From contig OX291556.1 of the NCBI GenBank assembly GCA_946406115.1, forward strand, positions 12,120,501 to 12,184,500: a stretch of DNA of 64,000 nucleotides. The letters are read 5' to 3'. Positions 20,680 through 32,749 of this stretch are shown one piece after another. The notes beneath the pieces are model-generated. The model was not told the DNA's origin, searched no databases, and saw only the letters and a program-made list of their open reading frames with translations. Source of the stretch: Apoda limacodes. Its lineage: Eukaryota > Arthropoda > Insecta > Lepidoptera > Limacodidae. Made by a program: the position numbers and the translations under genes. Numbering within the stretch: position 1 is the stretch's first letter; each line of letters opens with the position of its first letter.

Positions 20680-21580
20680 TTAGTTTATACTTGCATCCAA
20701 CAGCCGTCATGTTTTTCAAAAGAATGTCATTGTCGATTAGGTCGAACGCTTTTTGATAGTCGAAGTAGGCAATGTCGACCTGGTCTCCACCTTCGACGTG
20801 CGGAGTGATGTAAGCTATCGCGTCGATCTAGTTACTGTTGGTGCTGCGTATTGGCCTGAACCCGTGCTCGGCGTCCGTGAGCTGGGCAGATATCTGGGAC
20901 CTAATTCTGCATCCGAGATAATTTCGAATTAGAGATTATCTAGGAGACACCATCTCGACTGTATTATTTCGAACGTCGACATCATTTTCTCGTTTGCTAT
21001 ATTCTCACTATCAACAGAAACAACCTTCGGACAAAATGTCGTTCGAAACGGTAAAATTGTGAACAGGTTACGCTGCCTTACCTTCCGTTGCACAGTTTAA
21101 GGGCGTTTTTAAAATTTATTTTCAAAAGAAACAGTATGTAACAATATTTGTGTCATGGGCGACTTTCATAAATGCGAAAATCAGCCAATCAATCTATTGT
21201 AGAAAGACTAACAAATGTATTATGAAAGGACTAACTGCAAAAAAATATCATATTTGATTATATGTTAAGCAGTTCGAGCGGCTTGCGTTTGAGAGATGTC
21301 GCATTCGATATTACCAGAATTGCTTAACTTTATTTTCGTTCGAGAAAAGTTTAAATTCGTACTTTATTTCGAATTCGTGATGAATTCGATCACGTGAGAA
21401 TTGACTCCCTGGCGCTAAACGCTACAGTGTAAGGCCGATTCGAAAACTTTCGCTGGCGTCGATAGAATTGCTACAGGCCTGTAACCGCTCACTTCTGAAC
21501 CTGAAGCGCTCTTAGGAATAAGAATCACTCGCGTTATTTTCAACAATTTGGAAAGTAAGACACGTTTAAACCCAAATTTT
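20680..21580 (-). pseudogene. Non-LTR reverse transcriptase fragment, interrupted by a 0.5-kb insertion
   Basis: On the minus strand, 21420-21575 encodes RVILIPK, SEVSGYRPVAILSTPAKVFES (RT palm entry). Then 20690-20912 encodes ISAQLTDAEHGFRP and VDIAYFDYQKAFDLIDNDIL (first catalytic Asp). Between them, about 20912-21420, lies unrelated AT-rich sequence whose two edges carry AATTCT and AGAATT. The rest of the RT is missing. It is a different LINE lineage from the copies at 8316 and 33355. Confidence 0.7.
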
Positions 21581-22282
21581 TACGTACGACCTTAGTAACT
21601 TGAAATTGTAGCTTAGATAATTAGCGAAAACACTAGAATCCTGTATAACTTTTAAATAGAAAATGAGAACATGCCATCTAAATTTTATACCTAGTGGTTG
21701 ATAAGTAAATTCGTTTGTTTCAGAACGCTACAGTACGTATACTCGGTATACTGTTTAATATTAACGTTTACTTGGTGGGCCATGAAATATGCGTCTCTAA
21801 GAGAAAATATTGAATAAATTCATGACTAAAGCGAAAAGTTTTCGTGGTTCAGTTAGCAGAGCGCCTTGAATCGATTTGAGATGCATCGTTATGCGGTACT
21901 CCGATCTTTCAATATCTAAAATATATAAAATTAGTTTAGCATGTGTTTTTAAAATCGTCTGATGATAAGTAATCTACATAAGGCACGAGTATTCAGATGA
22001 GGTACTCAATAGATTGTGACTACAAAATTTTTCACTTTGGCTATTGTTTTTGATGCTATCCTTAGAGAAAGGAGGTTTAGGCTATATTCCACTTAGCTTG
22101 ACTAGTGCAGATTGGTAGGCGTTTGTCGAACTAATGGTCACTTGACTGTCAGAGTTTTCAAGCCCCCCGCCATAAGACTTCTTGGCTTGGCTAAAATACT
22201 ATTGTCATTGAGCAAGAAAGCGCACACATTTTTTCAAATAAAAAAATTAAACTCTGTTAGCAAAACACACGAATAATAATTA

Positions 22283-23020
22283 AAAAGTGCGAGTCGTAGT
22301 CGCGCACGAAGGGTTTCGTACCATTATCTATAAAAACGGCAAAATAATCACGTTTGTTGTTTGGGAGCCCCTGTTAAATATTTGTTTAATTTTAATTTAA
22401 TTATTTATTTTTAACGTGTATAAAACTAAATATTCTGTGAATATTTTAAGCGTCTACGTGTTGCCGTTTTCAATATCGAGCAAAAACATCAAGTTTGTTG
22501 TATGGGAGCCCCTTAAATATTTATTTTACTGTTTTTTATTTGCGATGTTAATTTGTTCTACTGTAATACTAATGGCTATTATTTCTGAATAAACAAATTT
22601 TAGAATTTCACTTAAAACTTGTATTTTTTAAACCGACTTAAAAAAAAGAGAAGGTAAATAAATTAATTCGCCTGGAAGTTTTTAGGGTTTCGTACCTAAA
22701 GGGTAATTAGCGGAACCCTATTACTAAGACTCCGAAGTCCGTCCGTCCGCCCGTCAATCTGTCAACAGGCTGTATCTCTTGAACCGTGATAGTTAGACAG
22801 TTGAAATTTTCACAGATGTATTTCTGTTGCCGCTATAATAACAAACACTAAAAAATAGAATAAAATTAATATTTAGGGGGCTCCCATACAACAAACGTGA
22901 TTTGTTTGCTCGATTTTGCTTGATATTGGTAACGGCAACAGGTATAGACGCTTGAAATGTTCACAGAATATTTAGTTATATATTGACTTAAAAAATAAAT
23001 AATTACTTTAAAATTAACCT
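22283..23020. repeat. Two partial copies of an interspersed repeat, inverted to each other
   Basis: 22683-23020 follows the first part of the complete copy at 58575-59020 (GGGTTTCGTACCTAAAGGGT, CCGTCCGTC, AGGCTGTATCTC, GGGGGCTCCCATACAACAAA). 22283-22610 is the reverse complement of the last part of the same repeat (AAGTGCGAGTCGTAGTCGCG, then GTTGTTTGGGAGCCCC). The pair therefore forms a large inverted repeat with a short spacer. Confidence 0.7.
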
Positions 23021-23164
23021 AAATCTCTTCGATATTTTACATGTATTTTTATTGGAACAACAACGCAAGCAAATATGAGGATTGACCTAATAAAAGTTTA
23101 GATATTAACTCTACTGACTTAGCTGACATTACTGTATGCTTTAAGACTATATATATATATTTTT

Positions 23165-23395
23165 TTTTGTTATACCACTAAGGTGGCAAACAAGCTTACG
23201 GCCCGCCTGATGGTAAGCGGTCACCGTAGCCTATGGACGCTTGCAACACCAGGGGTATCACTTGCGCGTTGCCGACCCTTCAAAAATCTAATAACTTCTT
23301 TCTTGAAGAACTCCATACTGTAGTCCTTGCAGAATACCTTGGCAGGGAGCTCATTCCACAACTTAAGCGTTTATTTATGAATAATAATATTCAGA
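23165..23395 (-). mobile_element. 3' end fragment of the CR1/Jockey-type LINE
   Basis: The minus strand equals the 3' end of copy B: from the region of CCAAGG and FFKKEVIRFLKG, through a GATACC...GTTGCAAGCGTCCATAG segment, to GCGGGCCGTAAGCTTGTTTG and CCACCTTAGTGGTATAACA. Confidence 0.85.
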
Positions 23396-23459
23396 TGATA
23401 TTAGTGAATCTGCTTAGTATAAATTGCAATGGTGTGACACCATTATCGAAGGGTTAAGC

Positions 23460-24020
23460 AGGTAAGGAATTTATGTATTATAATCGATAACCCATGATCT
23501 TGGAATCTACAAGTTTTCTCACTTAGTATGAAATTATATCCCATCACTGCATTCACCTAAACGTCTGCACAACTTTCTGCCATTTCGAACTAAGGTTTCG
23601 TTGGCGCAGTCCTTACTGCTTCTTTTACTTGATAACGTAGATGCAAGCTATCTTGACATTAATAAGGAGCTACTTGATCAACTCAAACGTCTCCAAAATA
23701 TCTGCATTTGAGTCATTTTCAGATTGCAGAATTATGATCATGTTTAGTTATAATAATTTTTATGATCAATTGGCTTCCAATTCAACTTTGCAGGTATACT
23801 CATATGTTATCACTTTGTAAAATCTCCTAAATAGTGCTCCCCAATATCTACTAGAGTTTTTCAAATTTAATCATGTTTTCTGCCAAAATATGTGTTTACA
23901 GACAAAAGAAGAACGGACCCTTACAATTCCATCACATATCACAACTTTCTTTGGTAAATCCTTTGCCGTCAAGTCTGCCTTGCAGTAGAATAATTTGCTA
24001 ACAGATTTAAATAAACCTAA
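23460..24020 (+). pseudogene. LINE reverse-transcriptase C-terminal region, decayed
   Basis: Broken plus-strand frames give SYLDINKELLDQL, RLQNICI, LNSAPQYLLE, FNHVF and KRTLTIPSHI-TTFFGKSFAVKSALQ-NNLL, the order seen in C-termini of several insect non-LTR ORF2 proteins. Frameshifts occur every 50-100 bases. A PKTDI-like end falls near 24030. Confidence 0.55.
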
Positions 24021-24273
24021 AACAGATATTAATAGTTCCGTTATTTAGTCTGTCTGTTCGACCATTAGAAAGCCCTACCTTTTAGACGGAAGTAGCTAGC
24101 AGCCTGAAATTTTCACAGAATATGTGTTACAATGGTGGATTTTCTGACTAAAAATAAAAAATTAAATTTAAGGGGTGGGGCCAATACAACTCAAATCGGA
24201 AAAACAGTAATACATTGAAGCTTCAAACTTGCCGTGATTATAGTATGATCTAAAGAATAACATCAAATTATAA

Positions 24274-24535
24274 AAACCGGCCAAGTGTGAGACGAACCCG
24301 AGCCATTACCATCGTAAATTACCGTATCAGCGCCATCTATCAATTATTAAAAGAAACAGTTACACATTTATATCTTGGAAACGAAATTCAAAGTTAAACA
24401 ACGTCGGAATTGGTCAGTCCATGGGTGATGGGTGACCGCTTAGCTGTGAACTCTTTGTTTTGTTTGTGGACGTAAATTACGAAAACAGCAGCACAGAACC
24501 CACGGTGCACGAGTCCGACTCGGAATTGGCCAATA
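24274..24535 (+). mobile_element. 5S-rRNA-like interspersed element with inverted ends
   Basis: The ends are ACCGGCCAAGTGTGAGACGA (left) and GAGTCCGACTCGGAATTGGCC-type sequence (right), inverse to each other. Inside, GCGCCATCTATCAATTATTA is followed at 24395-24455 by AAAGTTAAACAACGTCGGAA, TTGGTCAGTC and GGTGATGGGTGACCGCTTAG. That is the 5S rRNA internal control region followed by its 3' part, diverged. Confidence 0.65.
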
Positions 24536-24539
24536 ATTG

Positions 24540-25847
24540 TATAAGTTAATTTTATTCTAATGAATTATTTTACGGAATTTTCCTACAAATCCCTTTGTAC
24601 TTTTCAGTATTTACAATGAGTTAAACAAAAACACGGCAAACATTAAAATGAAGCAAGTTTATTGCAGGGGACTAAGAATAATAGCTCACATGGACATAAT
24701 ACCCACATTAAGTTGTAACTATATGACCACATATGAGAGATAAACATTAGGAAGGTGAAACAGTTTGCGGCTTGAACATGTAAACAATTTTTAACTAGCT
24801 TTAGCTAGCAAATTGTTTTCTATGGTAAAATGAAAAATATTTGCTATCTATGCTAAATGCCATATGGCTACACCATCAATGTAGATTTACAAATATATTT
24901 CGAGTCTCGAATGTCTGTCTGTGTATGTATTTCTTAATTCTACAAAGATTTATTATATTGACGTAGGTACTATGACTTTCTACATATATTTAGACTTAAT
25001 ATATACTAGTAAATGTTTATGTATCAAACCTTTTTATGTTCATAGATTTTTTTTCGTCTATAGATTAATTGGGAACGTGAGATTTTTTTTAATTAGATTA
25101 AAGGCTGTGTTAAATATTTCATACCTATTTAAAAAATATGTCTATGTGTTCCCGTTCTATGCGGTCCTGAACTAAACATCCGATTGTGCCTTAACTTTGG
25201 TGCATTAATGAGTACACGACCGCGAAGATTTCTGCATTAGTATCTACAGCCTTTTTACAGGAAGTGGCACGTACCTAAGTCATTTTAACAAATATACACA
25301 AGTACGTCTTTTATTGTTTAGCGGCAGTTCGATGTGTTTTCGGTGTAGATTGAGAGGGTAGCGGGCAGAGATTAAAGCGAACAGAAGTTGTCAGGTCTGT
25401 TAATTCTAAATAAAAATGAATCAATTTTTGCGTCCAAACAAAATAATTTTAGTAAATAGTAAAATAATGATTCCAAAAACTTAAATCCAGCCGTATACGC
25501 AAGAGTATACCTGACAGGTTTGCTTGTATAGGTTCCTAAATCAGAACGTTTGTGTTACAAAAATCTAAAGATTTACAGAAAATAATAGTTCTAGTTTAAC
25601 TCCACCACGACAAATATATATTTTTTCGGTACGCGTTTTCTGGTGGACAGAACTTTTTGATGTGCTGGTGTTAGAAATTAACACCACGAGGCATGACCAG
25701 CGTGATTTCATTCAGTCTTCAGTATTGAAGAAGAAGAAAATGAAGTGTTAAGAAAGATGTTAAACTATACTTTTTACTTAAAGCCTGTTGATCGAAATCA
25801 GGAATTAGCACCAAAAGGCGCTAGTTTTTTATAATATAAAAAGAGAA
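24540..25847. other. Intergenic, nothing recognised
   Basis: AT-rich; the 84-codon frame at 24921-25175 is hydrophobic, Tyr/Phe-rich and looks fortuitous. Confidence 0.5.
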
Positions 25848-26008
25848 ATGGACGCTTTTATAATTTACCGTCAAGCGACACGACATGATTTTATCGTACA
25901 TGTACAAGATTACGCCAAGCGAGCCGCACGGGATTAGAGCGTAGTAACGGCAAAATCGTGTCGTGTCGCTCAACGGTAAATTATAAGAGCGTCCAATGTG
26001 TCCAATAA
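25848..26008. mobile_element. MITE-like palindrome
   Basis: The left end GGACGCTTTTATAATTTACC then GTCAAGCGACACGAC is mirrored by the right end, which on the minus strand reads GGACGCTCTTATAATTTACC then GTTGAGCGACACGAC. The arms are about 45 bases and well conserved. Total length is about 160 bases, with no coding capacity. Confidence 0.85.
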
Positions 26009-26524
26009 GTTAGCCATATCTGAACTTTTTATATCAATGACCTGAACAGTTGAACTGTAAAAGCAAACTACTGCATCAGTAGGTACTATTGTAATAATGG
26101 GGTGAAAATAATGTTAATTCTATAATAACCAGTAGGTATCTTGGTAAATTATGTATGTGTAACCATTCTCTCTCTCTTCAACAATGCTCTGTTTAAAAAT
26201 TCATAGTCCATTGTATGTAACATCCCTTTGAGGGTAAGGCGTCTGTTTGGTAAATAATTAATAAAGAACTGTTATTACCCGACTGCGGCAGAGCGGTCTT
26301 CGTTACACAGTGGACGTAATGTGGAATATGTGAATATATTGAATTTGTTAGGTTAATTTAGTAATGGTTTATTAATAGATAAACATAACGATCGTATGTT
26401 TAAAACGAATAATAATTTAGAGATAACGCAACAAACTTCTAATTTCGAAGAATTTATACATTGTCCCTGCTATTCCATTAAGGAATCAACAGTTTCAAAT
26501 GAGCATTCTAGCTAAGGTCTTGTT

Positions 26525-26660
26525 CAAGGCTAAGGGTCAGCTCATACCGAGACGCGACGCGACGCGACGTGAGGCAGCTTAAAGATAAGCCATGAGTGTC
26601 ACTACGAGCAACGAGACTTCACGTCACATCGCGTCTCGGTATGAGCTGATCCTAAGGCCA
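26525..26660. mobile_element. MITE-like palindrome with a GCGAC micro-repeat
   Basis: AGGGTCAGCTCATACCGAGA then (CGCGA)3 on the left is mirrored by minus-strand AGGATCAGCTCATACCGAGA then CGCGATGTGACGTGA on the right. The arms are about 45 bases around a short core. Confidence 0.85.
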
Positions 26661-27529
26661 CAATAACAGATTTTTTTAATAATTTTATTTATTTTACCAT
26701 ATTGTAGAAGAGGGGTAATTTTTTTTGCGAGATAATATGTTAATATGTATGGACACTGTACGTCTATATCTTTTGCATATCTTTATAAATTTAAAAATAA
26801 TTAAGGTGTAATTATATTTTTCCTAATTGTGGGAGTGACATAGGGTAAATAATTTAAATAAAATAACTCGAAACTATTTGATTTTTTTCTTTTTACTTCA
26901 TCACCATCATTTTTTTTTTGGATTTAGTATTTTGTTAATTCTGAGCGTGTTTGTTTTGATAAAAGGATTTCTTACACCAACTGCTAGGAATCACAAGTTT
27001 TCATCTCTGGTGAGACGTGAAGTTTCGAAAAAACCTTTCTGCTGAAGACTTTAGCTTGGTAAATGTGTATCAATGTTGTTCAAAATAGACAGATACAATT
27101 GTTTGCAGATGTTTCATGTATATAGAAATAATCAACCATTTCAAAGGCATAGCCGCTAATACTAATGGTGTGGTAACATAGACCACAGCCATGCCAACAT
27201 TTAAATGTCAAATATCTCGTTATAAAACTAATTATTACCATCAGAAAGCAGAACATGTCAATACTGAGTGTGTCTACCAAATAATATTCAATAATATCAA
27301 AATATTACACTACTATAATATAATATTTTTGGACGGAGACGTAAGTAATATAGTTTTTTGTTTCACATATTATATCTTCACAGAAAACAACCAGACTGAA
27401 GAAAAAGGAATAAGGAATACCACATGCATAGTGTTAGTTACTTAGAAATTATTTTTAAGATATACCTTATTAATTTATATATTTGATTACCTTTGTAAAT
27501 ATTAGAAATCAATAAAAAAAAAATTGTTA

Positions 27530-27640
27530 TTATAAACACAAATTTTCATCACGTAAATCTTTGGCCTGAACGGAAATCGAACCCACGCCTCTGCGTTCCG
27601 CAGGCAGGTCATTACCCACGAAGCCAAAGATACTGTTAAA
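27530..27640 (-). mobile_element. tRNA-derived SINE head fragment
   Basis: The minus strand reads GGCTTCGTGGGTAATGACCT, a GCGGAACGCAGAGGCGTGGG anticodon-arm region and TTCGATTTCCGTTCAGGCC, matching the head of the SINE at 35521-35776. The body is missing. Confidence 0.65.
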
Positions 27641-27689
27641 CTGAGACACAAGTAAACTGGAATAAGACAAAAAAATTACAAAATATGCA

Positions 27690-27895
27690 TATGAATTCCT
27701 CTCCCTTACCCATTCCCTATTTTGTCCATAAGGATTGATATAAGTTTGTTTAAAAATGACTGATTTCCATACAAACTTCTAACCTCCATTTTACCCCCTG
27801 AGTGGATGAATTCAATATTAAAACCTACGTGCGAAATTTCAAGTCTAGACCTAGTTATCAGTCAGTTACTCTTTTATATACATATAATATATAAT
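27690..27895 (+). mobile_element. Interspersed-repeat 3' tail, RTE/SINE type
   Basis: Non-coding; contains AAAACCTACGTGCGAAATTT and AGTTATCAGTCAGTTACTCT and ends in TTTTATATACATATAATATA. This ending style is common for RTE-derived repeats in Lepidoptera. Confidence 0.4.
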
Positions 27896-28339
27896 GCACT
27901 TTTCATTGGTGATCTGGTCCATACGTGATGGATGTCATCCTATCGCCACTCTTCGGTTTATCTAACCAGACTCGAGACAGTTTTTCTCAAGTTCACAAAG
28001 AAAAATGGCCATTTTGGGCTAGGAAAAAAAGTTTACCAAGTCTTTGAATAAGAATAGTACCATATTAAAGTATTAGATTTTTATGATTATAGAGTGCCAT
28101 CATAATACTTTATAACAGTTAGGGGAAATATTTATATTGTAAATTGAAACAACTTCATTGCGGAAAAGTGCCAGATAATATTCAGTTTCCAATGTTTCAT
28201 AGTTATAATTTTTCTGATGGGTAGATGATTATTTAACTTAGTAGGAGTAATTCTTGGAAAATCTGTATCAAATTAATTACATTTATAGAATGTCAACCAA
28301 AACAGCAAGTTATTGAACCGAAACGTGGACTCTTACAGC

Positions 28340-28705
28340 GGGGCTGATCCACAAGTTCAAAGTCGCTCAATGCGCGATGAAGCGAGCAAAGCTCGGTGTG
28401 TCGCTATGAGATCGAATCCCGGAATTACGACATCCGGAAGAGAACTAAAGTCACGGACATAGGTCGAAGAATGAGCAAGTTGAAGTGGCAGTAGGTTGGT
28501 CACGTCTGTTGGAGAACCGATGGTCGATGCAGGAGACGTGTCCTAGAGTGGAGACCGCGTACGGTAAGGCGAAGCATAGCCTGTAGCCCGACGGACCGTC
28601 AACCTTAAAAGTGAGACCGGTGGTGGATGCAGAGGACAGGAAGAAATGGCGCGCCATAGAGGAGGCTTACGTGCAGTGGACCAATATAAACTAATATGAT
28701 GATGG
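28340..28705 (+). pseudogene. RTE-type LINE, C-terminal end of the reverse transcriptase ORF
   Basis: Plus-strand frames give KVTDIGRRMSKLKWQ, VGHVCWRTDGR, VLEWRPRTVRRS and a RWMQRTGRNGAP-RRLTC-like end. This is the conserved tail of RTE ORFs (RVTDIAxRIAKLKWQWAGH, GRRxVGRPPTRW). It finishes in TATGATGATGGCAGTGATGA, a decayed (ATG)n tail. Several stops and frameshifts. Confidence 0.75.
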
Positions 28706-29206
28706 CAGTGATGAACCCCAAATCTTATATACCACCACACCCAAATCTTATATACTAACACACTAATTTTCCCAAATTTATTTAATAGTTTTAGGCTAGT
28801 TTTGTTTTACTCCTTCAGGCGAACAAAATGAGACAAGTGCCTCTTAAAGACGTAAACCTAGTCCAGTCATGTATGAAGAGTGGCCATTGTTCTTTTTCTT
28901 GACTCGACTAGGCAGACGAAGGTTTTTGATATGACAGGCTTACAGGCACTGTCTGCAATAACAACTATACCTATTATATGTACATATATATTAAAGAAGA
29001 AGCCGTGAAGATAATGTTTCCTACCCTATACAAACCCCTCGTTTCGAAGAAGCCATAAAGTAACAAGATAGCTAGAGGGGCGTGATCTAATATTTCACAC
29101 TGACCGTAACGACAGTGGTAGACCTTCTTATATCGGTGTGCTTAAGTTTTAGTTATAGGCACGTAATGACGTAGGTATATACGTAAGTAGTTATATCAGA
29201 ACCTTA

Positions 29207-30131
29207 AACTACATAATTAACTTGACAATTCAAAAGTGTTTGTAAAATCCTATTTTGAATAAAAAAAATTGACTTTGATTATACATTTATAACTAAGTCG
29301 AGGTAGCCCAGTTATTTTATATGACTGTATATTATGAGGCAAGGCCGCGAGGGTGTAATGGAGCCGAGTGTGCCATGACCATACGACAAATTAAAAAAAA
29401 ACCGGCCAAGTGCGAGTTGGATTCATCCACCGAGCGTTCCGTAACTATCACCATTTACGTTCTTTACAAACACAAACAGAAAAATATGTTTTTTTTATTT
29501 TTATATTTGAGTTGATTGAATGGAAAGTAAATTGCGGTTTACGATTTATGACGTATTAAAAAAAAATACTTACTAGATCTCATTCAAACCAATTTTCGAC
29601 GGAAGTTTGCATGGTAATGTACATTATATGTTTTTTTTAGTTTTATCATTCTCTTATTTTAGACACATATTTTACCACTTTGGAAGTATCTCTCGCGCAA
29701 ACTATTCAGTTTAGAAAAAAATGATTTTAGAAACCTCAATATCATTTTTGAAGACCTATCCATAGATACCCCACATGTATGGGTTTGATAAAAAAAAATT
29801 TTTTGAGTTTCAGTTCTAAGTATGGTGAACCCCCAAAATTTATTGGTTTTTTTCTATTATTGTGTGAAAATCTTAATGCGGTTTACAGAATCACTATAAT
29901 TAAAGTAATAGTTCTGGCTTGAAAATCACCTTACACTACATAATTAACTTTGACGATTCAAGTGTTTGTAAAATCCTATTTTGAATAAAGAAAATTGACT
30001 TTGACTATAACCAAAACTATTTATAACTAAAAAAACCAAGTCAAGGTAGCCCAGGTATTGTATATTATGAGGCGAGGCCACGAGGGTGTAGTGGAGCCGA
30101 ATGTGCAACGACCGTACGTCATATTAAAAAA
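29207..30131 (+). repeat. Two direct copies (about 195 bases) of one sequence, 0.7 kb apart
   Basis: Copies at 29207-29400 and 29932-30131 share ACTACATAATTAACTT, GTGTTTGTAAAATCCTATTT, TGAATAAA, TTGACTTTGA, AAGGTAGCCCAG-like and TATATTATGAGGCAAGGCCG, GAGGGTGTA.TGGAGCCGA. Differences are scattered, so the duplication is not recent. The spacer includes a 5S/ACCGGCCAAGTGCGAG-type fragment (29397-29465). Confidence 0.75.
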
Positions 30132-30469
30132 CACAGTATAACACAACACGACCTATCTTAAAACAAATATTTGTAAAAACGAAGCACGCATTTTATTTTT
30201 TTACATACACTATAATTAAAGTAAACGTTCTGGCCAGCAAAGCCGCTAACAGCATATTTTTCTGAGATTTAAAAATACATATAACACGCTCTAGTGTGAT
30301 CATGTAAAGTAAAAGCACGCATTTTTTTATAAGTTGCATAATAAACCTAAAAATGTTGTATTAATGACTCTTTCCGAGCAAGTGTGTTAAAATTTGGTAA
30401 TTTAAGTAATATTTTATATTTGATGGTATAACCTTTACGTGACCCCTATTACTCGTAATTCATTGATAT

Positions 30470-30648
30470 ATTTCATTTAACATAGCACGGTGCGAAAATA
30501 GAATATGTTTGTATACCTAATATGTTTATATAAATAACAAAGATGTAATTTAGACTTCAAAACTACATACTTATTAAACGTTATTAACTTCATTGTGGTC
30601 ACCAAGAGTAACAACTTCTCCCGCACCATGCTATGTGAAATGGAGTGT
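30470..30648. mobile_element. MITE-like palindrome
   Basis: The left end ATTTAACATAGCACGGTGCG and the right end, on the minus strand CATTTCACATAGCATGGTGCGG, are inverted repeats of about 22 bases. The core is AT-rich. A related CACCATGCTATGTG end is seen at 52105. Confidence 0.55.
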
Positions 30649-31054
30649 AGTTAATCAGACATTTTCATAATGAATTCCAACCTCAAATGTCACATGCCAA
30701 GATGATAAATTAACTTAGTGAATGATGACGTAACGTTAATCTAGGCTTAAAGCTAATAACTTGAGACGTGTTGCCAGTTTACACTCGGTAAAGACACATT
30801 ATTTACTTTGGTATAAAGGTATTCAAATCTTTAACTATAAATGTTGGTGTTGGCGTAGTGGTTTTGTTTATTTATGTGTATATTGTTTATTTACACCACT
30901 GGCTTTCGGTGAAAACTAGTATAGGTACGTCAACCAGACAACGAAGAGTAGGTATGCGAAGTCCACAATATAGTTGCCATCTTACCATTTGTTTTTTCAT
31001 TGGTCCGGGCGGGGTTTCATGTATAGGGTTTAAAAGTTCCTAAAAAATTTTGGA

Positions 31055-31200
31055 ACATTTTGTTTTGATAATAGAGTAAAACATGTAAGAGTGCAAACAG
31101 TTATGATAAACTTTGTTTCTCAAGAAAACTAAATTTAGTTTTAATTTTTTGTACTAAACTACTAAAAAAGTAACTTTTTAAAACAAAATGTTAACATGTC
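31055..31200. mobile_element. MITE-like palindrome
   Basis: GGAACATTTTGTTTTGATAA on the left is mirrored by the minus-strand reading GTTAACATTTTGTTTTAAAA of the right end. The core is AT-rich with no ORF. Confidence 0.5.
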
Positions 31201-31389
31201 CCAATTTCTATGCTCCAATATCCGGGGTTTCCATGCATCTTGTTCTAGTCGCCAGATATCAGAGATGGCAGTACCCTACATATACATAAACTTGAGTGAT
31301 TAATTCTATTTCGCACACCCATGGGTGGTGAAGAAACTGACATAGTTTTGTAAATAAATATAGGGAACTTTAGAAATTTCCTATAGATA

Positions 31390-31490
31390 AATTCTCGTAC
31401 GGGCACTCTGTGCATACATTGTGGGGTCTAGAATGCGCACTAGAATTTTATCGGAAATGTATCGTAATGTGCGCCCGGCCCTAACATAAA
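31390..31490 (-). mobile_element. Partial copy of the small palindromic element seen at 6228
   Basis: The minus strand starts GGGCCGGGCGCACATTACGA, passes TCCGATAAAATTCTAGTGCG and ends CAGAGTGCCCGT, the same blocks and order as 6228-6350. Confidence 0.5.
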
Positions 31491-32314
31491 AGATTTGGAA
31501 CAATATAACAAATATACGGATAAGCAACAATTTACTATGAAGACTGGTAGACCACAAAGAAAGAATAACATGTCGTTAATAATACTATGTAGGTAATTTA
31601 GAGACATTTATCAAAAAAACGATCCTTACGGAACACAATGTTAATACGATACAAAATCACGCACAAAACACAAAATACATGACCCTAAATATCCTGGACC
31701 ACTGAAAATGTATGTTCTTATTACAGTAATTGGGTTTTTAAAGAAAGAACAGATTTGATTTCTAAGGTTTGATAACAAAATTTCTCGGCCAATTAGCCCA
31801 ATTACTAATCTGGCAATGTAATATTGTGTACCTTATTGCAAGATAATTCTCTAAATAAAAATTTTATCTTCGTATTAATCCATATTAAATTAATCTTTAT
31901 TAAAAAATTGTTATAATAAAAAATATTAATTGGTCATAAAGCTGTGTAGCATTTGGAGCCTTATGAGGCATCGCAAATCATGTAGTAGTTTTTTGGGTAG
32001 GTTCCCTTTTTACATTCACTGTTTAGACATTCAGCATTAACTTAATGCGCAACTACTGCGCATTAACTTAAAAGATATTTTAAGTAAGCAAGACAGTTTA
32101 TTGTTTTAAGCCGGAACTTACTAGCTTGTTAACATTGTGAAAGCTTTATAATTGAGAGCTGTTCACCTCGTCAAAGTTAGATTGCTTGGTTGAACTTTGG
32201 CAGTTATGGCTCACTTACCTAAGAATCGGTACCATAACCAAGTTATTGATCTAAAGCGTCACTTAAGTTTTAGGTACCTAATCACTCGGCATAATAAACT
32301 ATGTGCTTTAATAC

Positions 32315-32445
32315 TAATATTTTAAATGCGAACTCTGTCAGTCTGTCTGTTACCTCTTTACGCTTAAACGGCTGTAATAATTAAGATGAAATTTGTCACG
32401 GATATAGTCCCGAGGAAGGAAACAGACTACTTGAAAACGTCAAGC
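32315..32445 (+). repeat. Interspersed repeat, partial
   Basis: Contains CTCTGTCAGTCTGTCTGTTA, CCTCTTTACGCTTAAACGGC, AAGATGAAATTTG and AGGAAACAGACTACTTGAAA. The same consensus is repeated at 36140-36700 and, inverted, at 52900-53115. It is very common in lepidopteran DNA; its class is uncertain. Confidence 0.65.
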
Positions 32446-32660
32446 GTAGATAAGATAGAGCATGCGGCTGCCATGTCAATGGTCCCGGGTTCCATTCCCG
32501 GTAAGGGCAACAAACATTTGTTAATTGTAAGCCATCGGTGATCATGAAAACGTGGATGTTACAAGCATTAATCACTATAGGCTCTCACTGAAAATCAGTG
32601 CAGTGACTTGGACACTGCTTATGCTGAGTGGGAGAACTTTTTCTGGCTTCAAAATATAAA
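32446..32660 (+). mobile_element. tRNA-headed SINE
   Basis: The head ATAGAGCATGCGGCTGCCAT and TCCCGGGTTCCATTCCCGGT (B box) is followed by a body with AAGCCATCGGTGATCATGAA and ACTGAAAATCAGTGCAGTGA and an AT-rich tail. Confidence 0.55.
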
Positions 32661-32749
32661 TTCATAATATATATTGTAAGGTTAATTATTATAAGTACAA
32701 TTGAGTTTTTATATAATAAGAGTTTCTTGTTTTTTTATTATAATTATTG

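Noticed and set aside
27080..27445. Overlapping frames on both strands, including a hydrophobic minus frame (TTPLVLAAMPLKWLIISIYM)
   Set aside because: No splice sites in phase, no homology recognised; a membrane-like string alone is weak in AT-rich DNA.
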